Positions 49,350-64,000 of a stretch of 64,000 bases of DNA are shown here, piece by piece; positions within the stretch are counted from its first letter, which is position 1; the number at the start of each line of letters is the position of its first letter. Position numbers and translations under genes: made by a program. This DNA is from Pseudomonas sp. L5B5 (lineage in GTDB: Bacteria; Pseudomonadota; Gammaproteobacteria; Pseudomonadales; Pseudomonadaceae), in NCBI RefSeq assembly GCF_020520285.1, contig NZ_CP084742.1, positions 2,790,001-2,854,000 on the forward strand, read 5' to 3'. The notes below the pieces were generated by a model. The model was not told where the DNA came from and ran no database searches. It worked only from the letters and a program-made list of their open reading frames with translations.

Positions 49350-49405
49350 CTGGCGACCCCGTCCTGTAGGGGCTCCGCTGCCGCCGCCTGAGGAGAGAAT
49401 TAGAA

Positions 49406-49729
49406 ATGACCTTCGTCGTCACCGACAACTGCATCAAGTGCAAGTACACCGACTGCGTAGAAGTCTGTCCGGTGGACTGCTTTTACGAAGGCCCGAACTT
49501 CCTGGTCATTCACCCGGATGAGTGCATCGATTGCGCGCTGTGCGAGCCTGAATGCCCTGCTGTGGCCATCTTCTCCGAGGATGAAGTCCCGGAAGAGATG
49601 CAAGAATTCATTCAGTTGAACGTCGAGCTGGCAGAGATCTGGCCGAACATCACTGAAAAGAAAGATTCGTTGCCTGATGCTGAAGAGTGGGATGGCGTCA
49701 AAGGCAAGATCAAGGATCTTGCACGCTGA
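49406..49729 (+). CDS. fdxA: Seven-iron ferredoxin I
   Basis: 107 residues with two cysteine clusters, [17 protein letters not shown] and [12 protein letters not shown], which bind one 3Fe-4S and one 4Fe-4S cluster in this family. Acidic C-terminal extension (residues 60-107). Low-potential electron carrier in the cytoplasm. The start has a GAGGAGA site. Conserved neighbour of rsmZ and rpoS in Pseudomonas. Confidence 0.97.
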   Translation: MTFVVTDNCIKCKYTDCVEVCPVDCFYEGPNFLVIHPDECIDCALCEPECPAVAIFSEDEVPEEMQEFIQLNVELAEIWPNITEKKDSLPDAEEWDGVKGKIKDLAR

Positions 49730-49747
49730 TTGCCAGCGCGCTCCTGG

Positions 49748-49771
49748 AAAAGGCCCCTTGCGGGCCTTTTT
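49748..49771 (+). terminator. fdxA terminator
   Basis: AAAAGGCCC/GGGCCTTTTT hairpin 18 bases after the fdxA stop codon, with T tract on the plus strand. Confidence 0.88.
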
Positions 49772-49814
49772 GCGTTTAGGGGACCAGGATTTCAGTCAGT
49801 ACTTTTCGACAGGC

Positions 49815-49942
49815 AAAAAAAGGGGCGGTATGACCCGCCCACATTTTTTCCCTAGTCCCTGTGTTCCTTGTCATCATCCTGATGAATCGCTTCTTGCGAT
49901 GTCCTGACCATCATCCTTGATGGCTGTGTCTATCCGTCGACA
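49815..49942 (-). ncRNA. rsmZ: Gac/Rsm regulatory RNA RsmZ
   Basis: A ~128-nt transcript on the minus strand beginning TGTCGACGGATAGACACAGC. It contains about seven GGA motifs, several exposed in hairpin loops (for example AAGGATGATGG and CAGGATGATG), and ends in a GGGCGG/CCGCCC terminator with a T run. The sequence and its location between fdxA and rpoS are those of RsmZ, which sequesters RsmA/RsmE and so derepresses secondary metabolism under GacS/GacA control. Confidence 0.96.
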
Positions 49943-49950
49943 CAGGGTTG

Positions 49951-49978
49951 ATATTAGAGACTTCCCAGACAACGGCAA
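49951..49978 (-). promoter_or_regulatory. rsmZ promoter
   Basis: On the minus strand TTGCCG (49978-49973), a 16-base spacer and TAATAT (49956-49951) lie eight bases before the predicted RsmZ 5' end. Confidence 0.75.
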
Positions 49979-50113
49979 TCGCACTATCAGCGGGAAATTT
50001 TGTCCAACCTGTTCATACCTAAAATAAAAATCCTTTTAAATCAAAAAGATAAAAAATAACTTAAGTCGATTTAGGTAACTTAGAAGTAGTGAAACCCCAA
50101 AGGATTACGAAAA

Positions 50114-50131
50114 AGTAATCTTTGGCTTACA
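50114..50131 (-). promoter_or_regulatory. GacA upstream activating sequence of rsmZ
   Basis: TGTAAGCCAAAGATTACT on the minus strand matches the TGTAAG-N6-CTTACA-type palindrome bound by GacA. It is ~180 bases upstream of the RsmZ start, the usual distance in fluorescent pseudomonads. Confidence 0.85.
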
Positions 50132-50199
50132 CACTAACTAAGAACAGTTCCCCTTCTCTTCCCCCTCCCGCCACGCAATCGCTTTATGTCATCCATGAA

Positions 50200-50224
50200 A
50201 AAGCCCCGAACGAGTCGGGGCTTT
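50200..50224 (-). terminator. rpoS terminator
   Basis: AAAGCCCCGA/TCGGGGCTTT hairpin 20 bases after the rpoS stop. It has T tracts on both strands and could stop transcription in either direction, though the rsmZ promoter lies between it and fdxA. Confidence 0.87.
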
Positions 50225-50243
50225 CTACCGGCCAGTTCAGCGG

Positions 50244-51251
50244 CTACTGAAACAGCGACTCACTGGACAGCCCATTCTTCTCGAGAATCTCACGCAGGCG
50301 CTTGAGTCCTTCCACCTGGATCTGCCTGACCCGTTCACGGGTCAGGCCAATTTCCAGGCCGACGTCCTCCAGCGTGCTGCTCTCGTGCCCTCGCAGGCCA
50401 AAACGACGTACCACTACCTCGCGTTGCTTCTCGGTCAGCTCGGAAAGCCATTGATCGATACTTTGCGAAAGATCGTCATCCTGCAGCAATTCACACGGAT
50501 CTGTTGGCCGCTCGTCGGTCAGGGTATCCAGCAAGGTTTTGTCCGAATCGGGCCCCAACGAGACATCCACCGAAGAAACGCGCTCGTTCAGGCCGAGCAT
50601 GCGTTTGACTTCCGCTACCGGCTTCTCCAGCAGGTTGGCGATTTCTTCGGGAGATGGCTCATGGTCGAGCTTCTGTGTCAGCTCACGGGCGGCCCGCAAG
50701 TAGACGTTGAGTTCCTTGACCACGTGAATCGGCAGCCGGATGGTCCGGGTCTGATTCATGATCGCGCGCTCGATGGTCTGACGAATCCACCAGGTGGCGT
50801 AGGTCGAGAAACGGAAACCGCGTTCAGGATCGAATTTCTCCACCGCACGGATCAGACCGAGGTTGCCCTCTTCGATCAGGTCCAGCAGCGATAACCCACG
50901 ATTGACATAGCGCCGGGCGATTTTCACCACCAGTCGCAAGTTGCTTTCAATCATGCGTTTACGCCCGGCTGGGTCGCCACTCTGCGACAAACGCGCAAAG
51001 TGCACTTCCTCTTCGGGAGAGAGCAATGGAGAAAAACCGATTTCATTGAGATACAACTGCGTCGCGTCGAGCGCGCGGGTGTAATCAATGTACTTGTGTT
51101 GCTTGATTGAAGCGGAGCTTTTGGATTTGGTGCGAACGGAAGGTGGAGTTGCCCCCTCATTATTCGACATCGAATCCATATCGATACCGCTCTCCATAAG
51201 GAGAACTTCATCGTCGATGTCAAACTCCGGCACTTCTTTACTGAGAGCCAT
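50244..51251 (-). CDS. rpoS: Stationary-phase sigma factor RpoS
   Basis: 335 residues. Sigma-70 family: region 1.2/2 with [20 protein letters not shown] and [20 protein letters not shown], region 3 and region 4 with the C-terminal helix-turn-helix ([20 protein letters not shown]). Directs stress and stationary-phase transcription. It follows nlpD; in related bacteria a major rpoS promoter lies inside nlpD, which fits the only ~100-base gap. Translation is expected to be influenced by Rsm regulation in this group. Confidence 0.98.
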   Translation of the reverse strand: MALSKEVPEFDIDDEVLLMESGIDMDSMSNNEGATPPSVRTKSKSSASIKQHKYIDYTRALDATQLYLNEIGFSPLLSPEEEVHFARLSQSGDPAGRKRMIESNLRLVVKIARRYVNRGLSLLDLIEEGNLGLIRAVEKFDPERGFRFSTYATWWIRQTIERAIMNQTRTIRLPIHVVKELNVYLRAARELTQKLDHEPSPEEIANLLEKPVAEVKRMLGLNERVSSVDVSLGPDSDKTLLDTLTDERPTDPCELLQDDDLSQSIDQWLSELTEKQREVVVRRFGLRGHESSTLEDVGLEIGLTRERVRQIQVEGLKRLREILEKNGLSSESLFQ

Positions 51252-51357
51252 TGTTATAGTCCTTTGGTGAGTTCGACCTCAGGCTCGAGCGTCGCCTATA
51301 TCCCTGGCAACACTGGAACCTGTTCCCTCTACGTGAGTGGAACAGGTTGGTAACGGA

Positions 51358-52230
51358 TCAACGACGTGGCAGGAATTGCAGCGGATCTACAGGTTTACCT
51401 TGTCGGCGAATCTCAAAGTGCAGTTTCACCCGGTCTGTACCAGTTGATCCCATCTCGGCAATTGTCTGTCCGACTTTGACCTGCTGCCCCTCCCGAACCA
51501 GAAGCTTACGGTTATGACCGTAAGCGCTGACGTAGGTTTCGCTGTGTTTGATGATGACCAATTCGCCGTAGCCCCTTAAGCCACTCCCGGCGTAAACCAC
51601 CGTCCCATCAGACGCAGCTAAAACAGGCTGTCCCAAATCCCCGGCGATATCAATGCCTTTATTCAAACTACCGTTTGAAGAAAATTTCCCAATGAGAACG
51701 CCGTTCGAAGGCCATCCCCAACCCGTCGGCGCAGGGCCTGGCGGCGGGCTTGGAACCGGCGTCGGAGCTGGGCTGGGCTTGTTTGCCGGACTGGTCGTGA
51801 CAGCTGTTGCCGGAGATGTCGTGGTCGTCGCAGGGCGACGAATGACCGTCGTCTTGCTGGAGGAAGAAGCCCCCGTCTGGGTGCTGGTCACCACCGTGGC
51901 CGGTGCAGTACCGGTACGGCCGTCAAACCGGATGGTCTGCCCCGGATGGATGGTATAGGGCTCGGCGATATTGTTGCGAGCGGCCAAGGCCTTGTAGTCC
52001 CAGCCATAACGGAAGGCGATGGAAAACAGCGTATCCCCGCGACGCACTACATATTGACCGGTGGTAACAGTGGGACGCTGCGGCGCCGCATTGCTGTTGC
52101 GATCAACCACTCCAACACTGCTGGTCCTGGTACTGGAGCAACCGACCAACAAGGAACTCAAGACAAGGCCAATCATCAGTCGCTGAAAGCTAGTTGTACC
52201 CATACGCTGCGCAATGACTGTGAGACTCAC
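51358..52230 (-). CDS. nlpD: Lipoprotein NlpD, LysM and degenerate M23 domains
   Basis: 290 residues (an internal ATG at 52203 gives a more compact signal peptide). Lipobox LLVGC at ~28-32, LysM domain (YVVRRGDTLFSIAFRYGWDY), a low-complexity Pro/Thr linker, and a LytM/M23 domain. The M23 metal ligands are missing (NKGIDIA and KLHFEI instead of H-x-G-x-D and H-x-H), so it should be a non-catalytic amidase activator in the outer membrane acting at division sites. Confidence 0.95.
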   Translation of the reverse strand: MSLTVIAQRMGTTSFQRLMIGLVLSSLLVGCSSTRTSSVGVVDRNSNAAPQRPTVTTGQYVVRRGDTLFSIAFRYGWDYKALAARNNIAEPYTIHPGQTIRFDGRTGTAPATVVTSTQTGASSSSKTTVIRRPATTTTSPATAVTTSPANKPSPAPTPVPSPPPGPAPTGWGWPSNGVLIGKFSSNGSLNKGIDIAGDLGQPVLAASDGTVVYAGSGLRGYGELVIIKHSETYVSAYGHNRKLLVREGQQVKVGQTIAEMGSTGTDRVKLHFEIRRQGKPVDPLQFLPRR

Positions 52231-52436
52231 CCGCCGCTCCCTTTCTGGTGGTTGACGATATAGATTGCCTGGCTAAGGCGTGAAATGACGCAAGTATAAC
52301 CGGGTGCCGGCGCTTTACCGCCGGCACGGCATGGGGCCGCTGGGATTTGTCACGGGTCGTTGCCCCACTCATTGACGATCAATACGCCACTAAGACACAG
52401 CCAAACGAACAGAATTCACCCAGGCCCGAGAAATGC

Positions 52437-53850
<1,414 letters not shown>

Positions 53851-53863
<13 letters not shown>

Positions 53864-54909
53864 GGGCTGTCCGTCTGCCCCACCGGCACCAGATCGACGA
53901 GTTCGCGCACCAATGCGGTGGCGAAACATCCGGCCGGCAGGACGAATTCCAATTGCAGAATGTCAGGCTCGGGATAATGCCACGTCAAACCGCCAATGGG
54001 CAGCCGCAGGATGCGTCGTTCCTGGTCCATGCCGGCTTTTATCAACCAATTGCACAGCGCCGGTTCGCGGGCGGCGATGTCCTGCTCCAGCGCGTGGGTG
54101 ACACCTGCGGCGGGCGAGTCGCCCTCACCCCACAACGGCCCGGTGGGATGCAGATCGAGAATCCCCAGGCGCGGGTCGCTGCATTCGTCGGGGCCAGCCA
54201 TGAAGAAGCTGCGGCTGTCGGTAAACGCCAGCAGGTCTCCGACCTGGGCCCGCTGCCAGCTACCGTCAGCCACCCGGGCCCCCAGCACCTGATTGAACAG
54301 ATAACTGCGGGCCGCAGACAGCAGGCGCGAACGCACGTTGCGCTGCTCCGGCAGGGCCTCGCGTGCAGCCCAGTCACGGGCATCCACCAGGTTGCCGCCG
54401 TCATGACCGAAACGCTGGGCCCCGAAGTAATTGGGAATCCCTTGTCGGGCGATCAGCCCCAGGCGTTCGTCGACACTTCCATGATCTGCCTTGAGCTCCG
54501 TCAGGCGCAGGGTGAAGCCATTGGCCGCATGGGCTCCGCGTTGCAACTTGCGCCTGTGGCGGGTGGCCTGGAGGATCTTCAAGGTGTGGTTCTCGGCGGC
54601 GGCCATGTCCGGGTCGGCCTTGCCGGGCAGCTGGACGCTAAACCACTGGCGGGTCAGGGCCTGTCGATCCTTGAGGCCGGCATAGCTCACCGTGCGCAAG
54701 GGTACCCCGGCTGCCTTGGCGATCCGCCGAGCGGCTTCCTCGGTATTCAGGCCACGTTTTTCTACCCACAGCCACAAATGCTCGCCATCGCCGCTCAGGG
54801 GAATGTCGAGCACCTCATCGACCTGGAAATCCTCGGCCGTGGCCTTGAGCACCGCGCTGCCCAGGGCATCGCCATAGGCCCGCGGGCCCAACAGTTGCAG
54901 TTCGTTCAT
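53851..54909 (-). CDS. truD: tRNA pseudouridine(13) synthase TruD
   Basis: 352 residues. The catalytic aspartate lies in [16 protein letters not shown], and [16 protein letters not shown] is the second family motif. Modifies U13 of tRNA-Glu. The ATG overlaps the ispF stop (ATGA). Confidence 0.97.
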
Positions 54910-55379
54910 GCGCGCAACAACAAGGCCACGGAATGCACCGCAATACCTTCCTCACGTCCAGTGAAACCGAGTTTCTCGGTGGTGGTAGCCTTGACATTCA
55001 CCTGGTCGAGTTCGACCTGCAGGTCCTCGGCGACCAGGGCCCGCATGGTGTCGATATGGGGCGCCATCTTTGGCGCCTGGGCCACGATGGTGCTGTCGAC
55101 ATTGCCAACCTTCCAGCCCTTGGCATGGATCAGCGCGACAACATGACGCAGCAATGCACGGCTATCGGCACCCTTGAACTGCGGATCGGTGTCCGGGAAA
55201 TGCTTGCCGATATCCCCCAACGCCGCGGCACCCAGCAGGGCATCGCTGAGCGCGTGCAGCAGCACGTCGCCGTCGGAATGGGCCAGCAGCCCGGAATGAT
55301 GGGCAATACGCACACCACCCAAGGTGATGAAGTCGCCCTCAGCGAAACGGTGCACATCGTAGCCGTGGCCAATACGCAT
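54906..55379 (-). CDS. ispF: 2-C-methyl-D-erythritol 2,4-cyclodiphosphate synthase
   Basis: 157 residues, [20 protein letters not shown]. Metal ligands in YDVH and [17 protein letters not shown]. Fifth step of the MEP isoprenoid pathway. The start codon follows immediately after the T run of an upstream hairpin, with the GGGGCG of the stem serving as likely ribosome-binding site. Confidence 0.97.
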   Translation of the reverse strand: MRIGHGYDVHRFAEGDFITLGGVRIAHHSGLLAHSDGDVLLHALSDALLGAAALGDIGKHFPDTDPQFKGADSRALLRHVVALIHAKGWKVGNVDSTIVAQAPKMAPHIDTMRALVAEDLQVELDQVNVKATTTEKLGFTGREEGIAVHSVALLLRA

Positions 55380-55380
55380 A

Positions 55381-55408
55381 AAAAAACGCCCCGAAAAAGT
55401 CAGGGCGT
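55381..55408 (-). terminator. Hairpin overlapping the ispF ribosome-binding site
   Basis: ACGCCC/GGGCGT stem and TTTTTT on the minus strand, ending one base before the ispF ATG. Looks like the terminator of the upstream genes but also covers the ispF start. Confidence 0.6.
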
Positions 55409-55481
55409 GATTCTACCTGCTTTGCTGGCCCTTAGGGCCGGCACGAGCGTCCCGCTGGACGGGCGTGGAGGCATGCCCAGC

Positions 55482-56327
55482 CTAGGCGTTCAGGACCCGT
55501 GCGTGATGCCGCAGGTGATCGTCGATAAAACTGGCGATGAAGAAGTAGCTGTGGTCATAGCCCGGCTGCAAGCGCAGCGTCAGCTCATGACCGGCATTCT
55601 TCGCCGCCTGCTGCAAGACTTCGGGCTTGAGCTGGGTGGCGAGGAAATCGTCGCGATCACCCTGGTCCACCAGCAACGGCAATTTTTCACTGGCCTCGGC
55701 GATCAGGACACTGGCATCCCACTCGCGCCACCGTGAACGTTCCTCCCCCAGGTAGCGGGAAAATGCCTTCTGCCCCCATGGGCAATCCATCGGGTTGCCG
55801 ATCGGCGCGAAAGCCGATACCGACTGGTAGCGCCCGGGGTTGCGCAAGGCACAGACCAACGCTCCGTGCCCGCCCATGGAGTGACCGCTGATGCCACGCT
55901 TGTCGGAGGCCGGGAAGTGGGTCTCCACCAGCGCCGGCAATTCATGGACCACATAGTCGTGCATTCGATAGTGCTGGGCCCAGGGCTCCTGAGTGGCGTT
56001 GAGGTAGAACCCCGCGCCCAGGCCGAAATCCCAGGCCCCGTCCGGATCACCGGGTACACCGGCGCCACGCGGGCTGGTGTCCGGGGCGATGATGATCAGT
56101 CCCAGCTCGGCCGCCATGCGCTGGGCACCGGCCTTGTGCATGAAGTTCTCGTCGGTGCAGGTCAGTCCGGACAGCCAGTACAGCACCGGCAACTTGCTGC
56201 CCTGCTCGGCCTGGGGTGGAAGATAGACCGCGAACACCATGTCGCAGCCCAGTACCTGGGAATGATGCTTGTAGCGTTTATGCCAGCCACCGAAGCTTTT
56301 CTGACAGGAAAGGTTTTCCAGACTCAT
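55482..56327 (-). CDS. fghA: S-formylglutathione hydrolase
   Basis: 281 residues from [14 protein letters not shown]. Esterase D family: nucleophile in [10 protein letters not shown] and His in GYDHSYFFI, with the intervening Asp in [11 protein letters not shown]. Hydrolyses S-formylglutathione to formate and glutathione. Lies directly after frmA in the formaldehyde detoxification pair. Confidence 0.95.
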   Translation of the reverse strand: MSLENLSCQKSFGGWHKRYKHHSQVLGCDMVFAVYLPPQAEQGSKLPVLYWLSGLTCTDENFMHKAGAQRMAAELGLIIIAPDTSPRGAGVPGDPDGAWDFGLGAGFYLNATQEPWAQHYRMHDYVVHELPALVETHFPASDKRGISGHSMGGHGALVCALRNPGRYQSVSAFAPIGNPMDCPWGQKAFSRYLGEERSRWREWDASVLIAEASEKLPLLVDQGDRDDFLATQLKPEVLQQAAKNAGHELTLRLQPGYDHSYFFIASFIDDHLRHHARVLNA

Positions 56328-56330
56328 GGC

Positions 56331-56415
56331 GGACCTCCAGCCACAAGCCGCAAGCGTCAAGCTGCAAGAGCGGTTGCCCCTACTTGCAGCTCATGGCTTG
56401 CAGCTTGGCGCTGCT
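56331..56415. repeat. GCTTGCAGCT-type imperfect inverted repeats
   Basis: The fghA-frmA gap is filled with CAAGC/GCTTG units (for example GTCAAGCTGCAAGAGC and GGCTTGCAGCTTGGC) facing each other. It resembles short dispersed palindromic repeats of fluorescent pseudomonads. Confidence 0.5.
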
Positions 56416-56416
56416 C

Positions 56417-57610
<1,194 letters not shown>

Positions 57611-57635
57611 TTATTGCTGTACAGGGATAATCCAC

Positions 57636-58535
57636 ATGAGTGACAACCGCTGGGAAGGCATCGACGAGTTCGTAGCGGTCGCCGAGTGCAGTCAATTCAC
57701 CGCAGCAGCGGAGCGCCTTGGCGTGTCCTCCTCTCATATCAGCCGGCAGATCGCCCGCCTGGAAGAACGGCTGCAGACCCGCCTGCTGTACCGCAGCACT
57801 CGCCGGGTGACACTGACCGAAGCCGGACAGACCTTTCTCCAGCATTGCCAGCGCCTGCAGGACGGACGAGAGGAAGCGTTACGCGCCGTCGGCGACCTGG
57901 CCAGCGAGCCCAAGGGCATGCTGCGCATGACCTGCGCCGTAGCCTATGGCGAGCGCTTCATCGTGCCGCTGGTGACCCGTTTCATGAGCTTGTACCCGCA
58001 GCTTCGGGTCGATATCGAGCTGAGCAACCGTCCCCTGGATCTGGTGCACGAGGGCCTGGACCTGGCCGTGCGCCTGGGACGCTTGCAAGACTCGCGGCTG
58101 GTGGCGACGCGCCTGGCCCCTCGACGCATGTACTTGTGTGCATCGCCGTCCTACCTGGAGCGTTATGGTCGCCCCCACAGCCTTTCGGAATTGAGCCGGC
58201 ACAATTGCCTGATTGGCAGCTCGGATATCTGGCAACTGGAACAGGATGGCCGCGAGTTCGCCCAGCGGGTACAAGGCAACTGGCGCTGCAACAGCGGGCA
58301 GGCGGTGCTGGATGCCGCGCTGCAGGGTGTGGGACTGTGCCAACTGCCGGACTACTACGTCCTGGAACACCTGCAAAGTGGCGCGTTGAGCTCGTTGCTG
58401 GAATCCCATCAGCCGCCGAATACCGCGGTGTGGGCGCTTTACCCGCAACAAAGACACCTGTCGCCCAAAGTGCGCAAGCTGGTGGACTTTCTCAAGGAAG
58501 GGTTGGCGCAACGCCCGGAATACCAGGATTTGTAG
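57636..58535 (+). CDS. LysR-family transcriptional regulator
   Basis: 299 residues. N-terminal helix-turn-helix (AAAERLGVSSSHISRQIARL) and a LysR substrate-binding domain. Transcribed away from frmA across a 106-base gap with A/T-rich promoter sequence, so a role in controlling frmA/fghA is plausible but unproven. The stop codon lies inside a perfect 20-bp inverted repeat. Confidence 0.93.
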   Translation: MSDNRWEGIDEFVAVAECSQFTAAAERLGVSSSHISRQIARLEERLQTRLLYRSTRRVTLTEAGQTFLQHCQRLQDGREEALRAVGDLASEPKGMLRMTCAVAYGERFIVPLVTRFMSLYPQLRVDIELSNRPLDLVHEGLDLAVRLGRLQDSRLVATRLAPRRMYLCASPSYLERYGRPHSLSELSRHNCLIGSSDIWQLEQDGREFAQRVQGNWRCNSGQAVLDAALQGVGLCQLPDYYVLEHLQSGALSSLLESHQPPNTAVWALYPQQRHLSPKVRKLVDFLKEGLAQRPEYQDL

Positions 58536-58574
58536 ATACCGTCTTGCCCGTTACCGGGCAAGACGGTATCTACA
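58531..58574. repeat. Perfect 20-bp inverted repeat between convergent genes
   Basis: Arms 58531-58550 and 58555-58574 are exactly complementary around a TTAC loop (arm ends ...GTCTTGCCCG). It covers the stop codon of the LysR gene and faces the end of ispD. There is no T run. May act as a bidirectional transcription or mRNA-end structure. Confidence 0.85.
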
Positions 58575-58588
58575 AGGTTCAGCGCAAG

Positions 58589-59296
58589 TCAGCGGCGGTT
58601 GGACCAGCGCTGGCGCAACCATTCCAGGTCCTCGGGGCGGGTCACCTTGAGGTTGTCCGAGCGCCCTTCGATCAAACGGGGTGCCTGGCCGGCCCATTCC
58701 ATCGCCGAAGCCTCGTCGGTGATCGCCACATCGGCCACCAGGCTATCGGCCAGGGCTCGATGCAAGGCGCCAAGGCGGAACATCTGCGGGGTATAGGCTT
58801 GCCAGATCAGGCTGCGGTCGACGGTTTCCTGGACCCGCCCCTGGGTGTCGATACGCTTGAGAGTGTCCCGGGCAGGCACCGCCAGCAAGCCGCCTACGGG
58901 GTCATTCGCCAGCTCGATCAGCAGTTTGTCCAGGTCATCCCGGGCCAAGTTGGGGCGCGCAGCATCGTGCACCAGCACCCAATCCTCGTCGGCAGCCCCC
59001 TGGGCATGCAGATGGAGCAAGGCGTTGAGCACCGAGTCGGAACGCTGCGCACCACCGTCCACCCGCTGGATTCGCCCATCGTGGGCACAAGCCAGGGTTG
59101 ACCAATAGGGATCATCCGGCGCAACGCTGACCACCAGCCCCTTGAGGCCGGGGTGATCGAGGAAACAGCCAAGGCTGTGTTCGAGAATAGTGCGTCCACC
59201 CAACTGCAGATACTGCTTGGGACGGTCCGCGGCCATGCGGGCGCCTACACCCGCGGCAGGAATCACGGCCCAGAAGGCCGGCAACTGATCGCTCAT
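58589..59296 (-). CDS. ispD: 2-C-methyl-D-erythritol 4-phosphate cytidylyltransferase
   Basis: 235 residues. N-terminal nucleotidyltransferase motif PAAGVGARMAADRPKQYL, VLVHDAARPN and a C-terminal RPEDLEWLRQRW. Third step of the MEP pathway. Overlaps ftsB by four bases. Confidence 0.97.
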   Translation of the reverse strand: MSDQLPAFWAVIPAAGVGARMAADRPKQYLQLGGRTILEHSLGCFLDHPGLKGLVVSVAPDDPYWSTLACAHDGRIQRVDGGAQRSDSVLNALLHLHAQGAADEDWVLVHDAARPNLARDDLDKLLIELANDPVGGLLAVPARDTLKRIDTQGRVQETVDRSLIWQAYTPQMFRLGALHRALADSLVADVAITDEASAMEWAGQAPRLIEGRSDNLKVTRPEDLEWLRQRWSNRR

Positions 59297-59571
59297 TGGG
59301 CCAACTGGTAGAGGGTCTCGCCCTCCTTGACCATGCCCAGCTCATGGCGAGCCCGTTCTTCAACGGTCTCCATGCCCTTCTTCAATTCCATGACTTCCGC
59401 ATCGAGTACGCGATTGCGCTCCAGCAGACGCTCGTTTTCAGCCTGTTGGTCGGCAATCTGCTGAGTCAGGTCCGCTACCTGGGCCAAGCTGCCATTTCCC
59501 ACCCAGAGGCGGTACTGCAAGCCAGCCAGCAGCAGGAGCAAGACCAGGAACAACCAATTGGGACTGCGCAT
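59293..59571 (-). CDS. ftsB: Cell division protein FtsB
   Basis: 92 residues: short cytoplasmic start, one membrane segment (WLFLVLLLLLAGLQYRLWV, ~5-23), then a periplasmic coiled coil (LTQQIADQQAENERLLERN). Part of the FtsQLB complex. Placed between eno and ispD as in other gammaproteobacteria. Confidence 0.96.
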   Translation of the reverse strand: MRSPNWLFLVLLLLLAGLQYRLWVGNGSLAQVADLTQQIADQQAENERLLERNRVLDAEVMELKKGMETVEERARHELGMVKEGETLYQLAQ

Positions 59572-59743
59572 CGAATATCGGGTATCCAGTGAAAAAAGAC
59601 AGCCATGCCAACAACTTCGGACCTACTGATAGCACGAAGCCTGGAAGACCCAGGCTTGTGCTCTTAAGGCATCAGATTAGTGGCAAAAAACTCGCTGTAG
59701 CGATTTTCCCGACACAATCCGGTGTCTTTTTACCATCTACTGC

Positions 59744-61066
<1,323 letters not shown>

Positions 61067-61138
61067 CTATACCGCTCGATTTAACTTGTGGCGCACATTG
61101 CAATATTTGGAACAGACTTACCAGCGATGGCGCACTCT

Positions 61139-61172
61139 CGGGCCTCATCGCGAGCAAGCTCTGCTCCTACAC
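61139..61172. repeat. REP element between eno and kdsA
   Basis: CATCGCGAGCAAGCTCTGC followed by TCCTAC is the same type of REP unit as in the doublet at 31.2 kb, here as a single copy. Confidence 0.75.
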
Positions 61173-61185
61173 GGAGAAACGAGGC

Positions 61186-63961
<2,776 letters not shown>

Positions 63962-64000
63962 CTAGCCGGTGGTCGCCAGTGCAATTGCCAGCCGTCCCGG
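63962..64000 (-). CDS. C-terminal end of probable tilS (partial)
   Basis: Twelve codons, PGRLAIALATTG, and a TAG stop are present. In Pseudomonas the gene before pyrG is tilS (tRNA-Ile lysidine synthetase). The assignment rests mostly on conserved gene order. Confidence 0.5.
   Translation of the reverse strand, partial: PGRLAIALATTG

Noticed and set aside
52304..52327. A GTGCCGGCG/CGCCGGCAC hairpin between pcm and nlpD as a terminator
   Set aside because: The stem is good but no T run follows on the minus strand, so it cannot be called an intrinsic terminator from sequence alone.

Overview
The window is chromosomal DNA of a Pseudomonas, most likely of the P. fluorescens group (protegens/chlororaphis-like). 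The evidence is the gene order mutS-fdxA-rsmZ-rpoS-nlpD-pcm-surE-truD-ispF and ispD-ftsB-eno-kdsA-pyrG, REP elements of the type seen in fluorescent pseudomonads, and a large block of phage-tail genes next to mutS, a classic tailocin site in this group.

Layout. Positions 1-42.8 kb hold three phage-tail gene clusters in tandem, all on the minus strand. Read in the direction of transcription (right to left) they are: (1) a P2-like contractile R-type tailocin, 28.8-42.8 kb: holin, spike, baseplate W/J/I, fibre and fibre chaperone, sheath, tube, E/E' chaperones, tape measure, U, X, D and a GH18 hydrolase in the endolysin position; (2) a lambda-like flexible F-type tailocin, 14.1-28.5 kb: V, G/GT, H, M, two inserted fibre modules, L, K, two copies of I, J and two AT-rich tip proteins; (3) a Mu-like contractile R-type tailocin, from 13.85 kb to the left edge: terminator-like protein, DUF2635, sheath, tube, gp41/42-like chaperones, tape measure, N, P, gp45-48, then an array of at least three fibre genes with chaperones. 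I find no capsid, portal, terminase, integrase or replication gene, so these are tail-only bacteriocins and not a prophage. A PrtR-like LexA/CI-type repressor (43.3-44.0 kb) lies upstream, with TGCAT-type dyads on both sides, and is the likely SOS-responsive switch. Each cluster has a recognisable tail-chaperone frameshift site, and each of the three is different: CTTTGAC, AAAAAAC and TTTTTTC.

Between the repressor and mutS is a scarred 2.4 kb island (44.27-46.71 kb). It carries an AT-rich small-molecule O-methyltransferase and a dead inverted fragment of the repressor gene. It is flanked by a 15-bp direct repeat, because a remnant of the mutS 5' end survives on the repressor side while the functional mutS has a differently coded start.

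Positions 46.7-64 kb are conserved housekeeping chromosome. They hold mismatch repair (mutS), ferredoxin (fdxA), the Gac/Rsm regulatory RNA rsmZ with its upstream activating palindrome, the stationary-phase sigma factor rpoS with nlpD, protein repair and stress genes (pcm, surE), truD, the isoprenoid genes ispF and ispD, glutathione-dependent formaldehyde detoxification (fghA, frmA) with a divergent LysR regulator, the divisome protein gene ftsB, enolase, KDO-8-P synthase, CTP synthase and the last codons of what is probably tilS.
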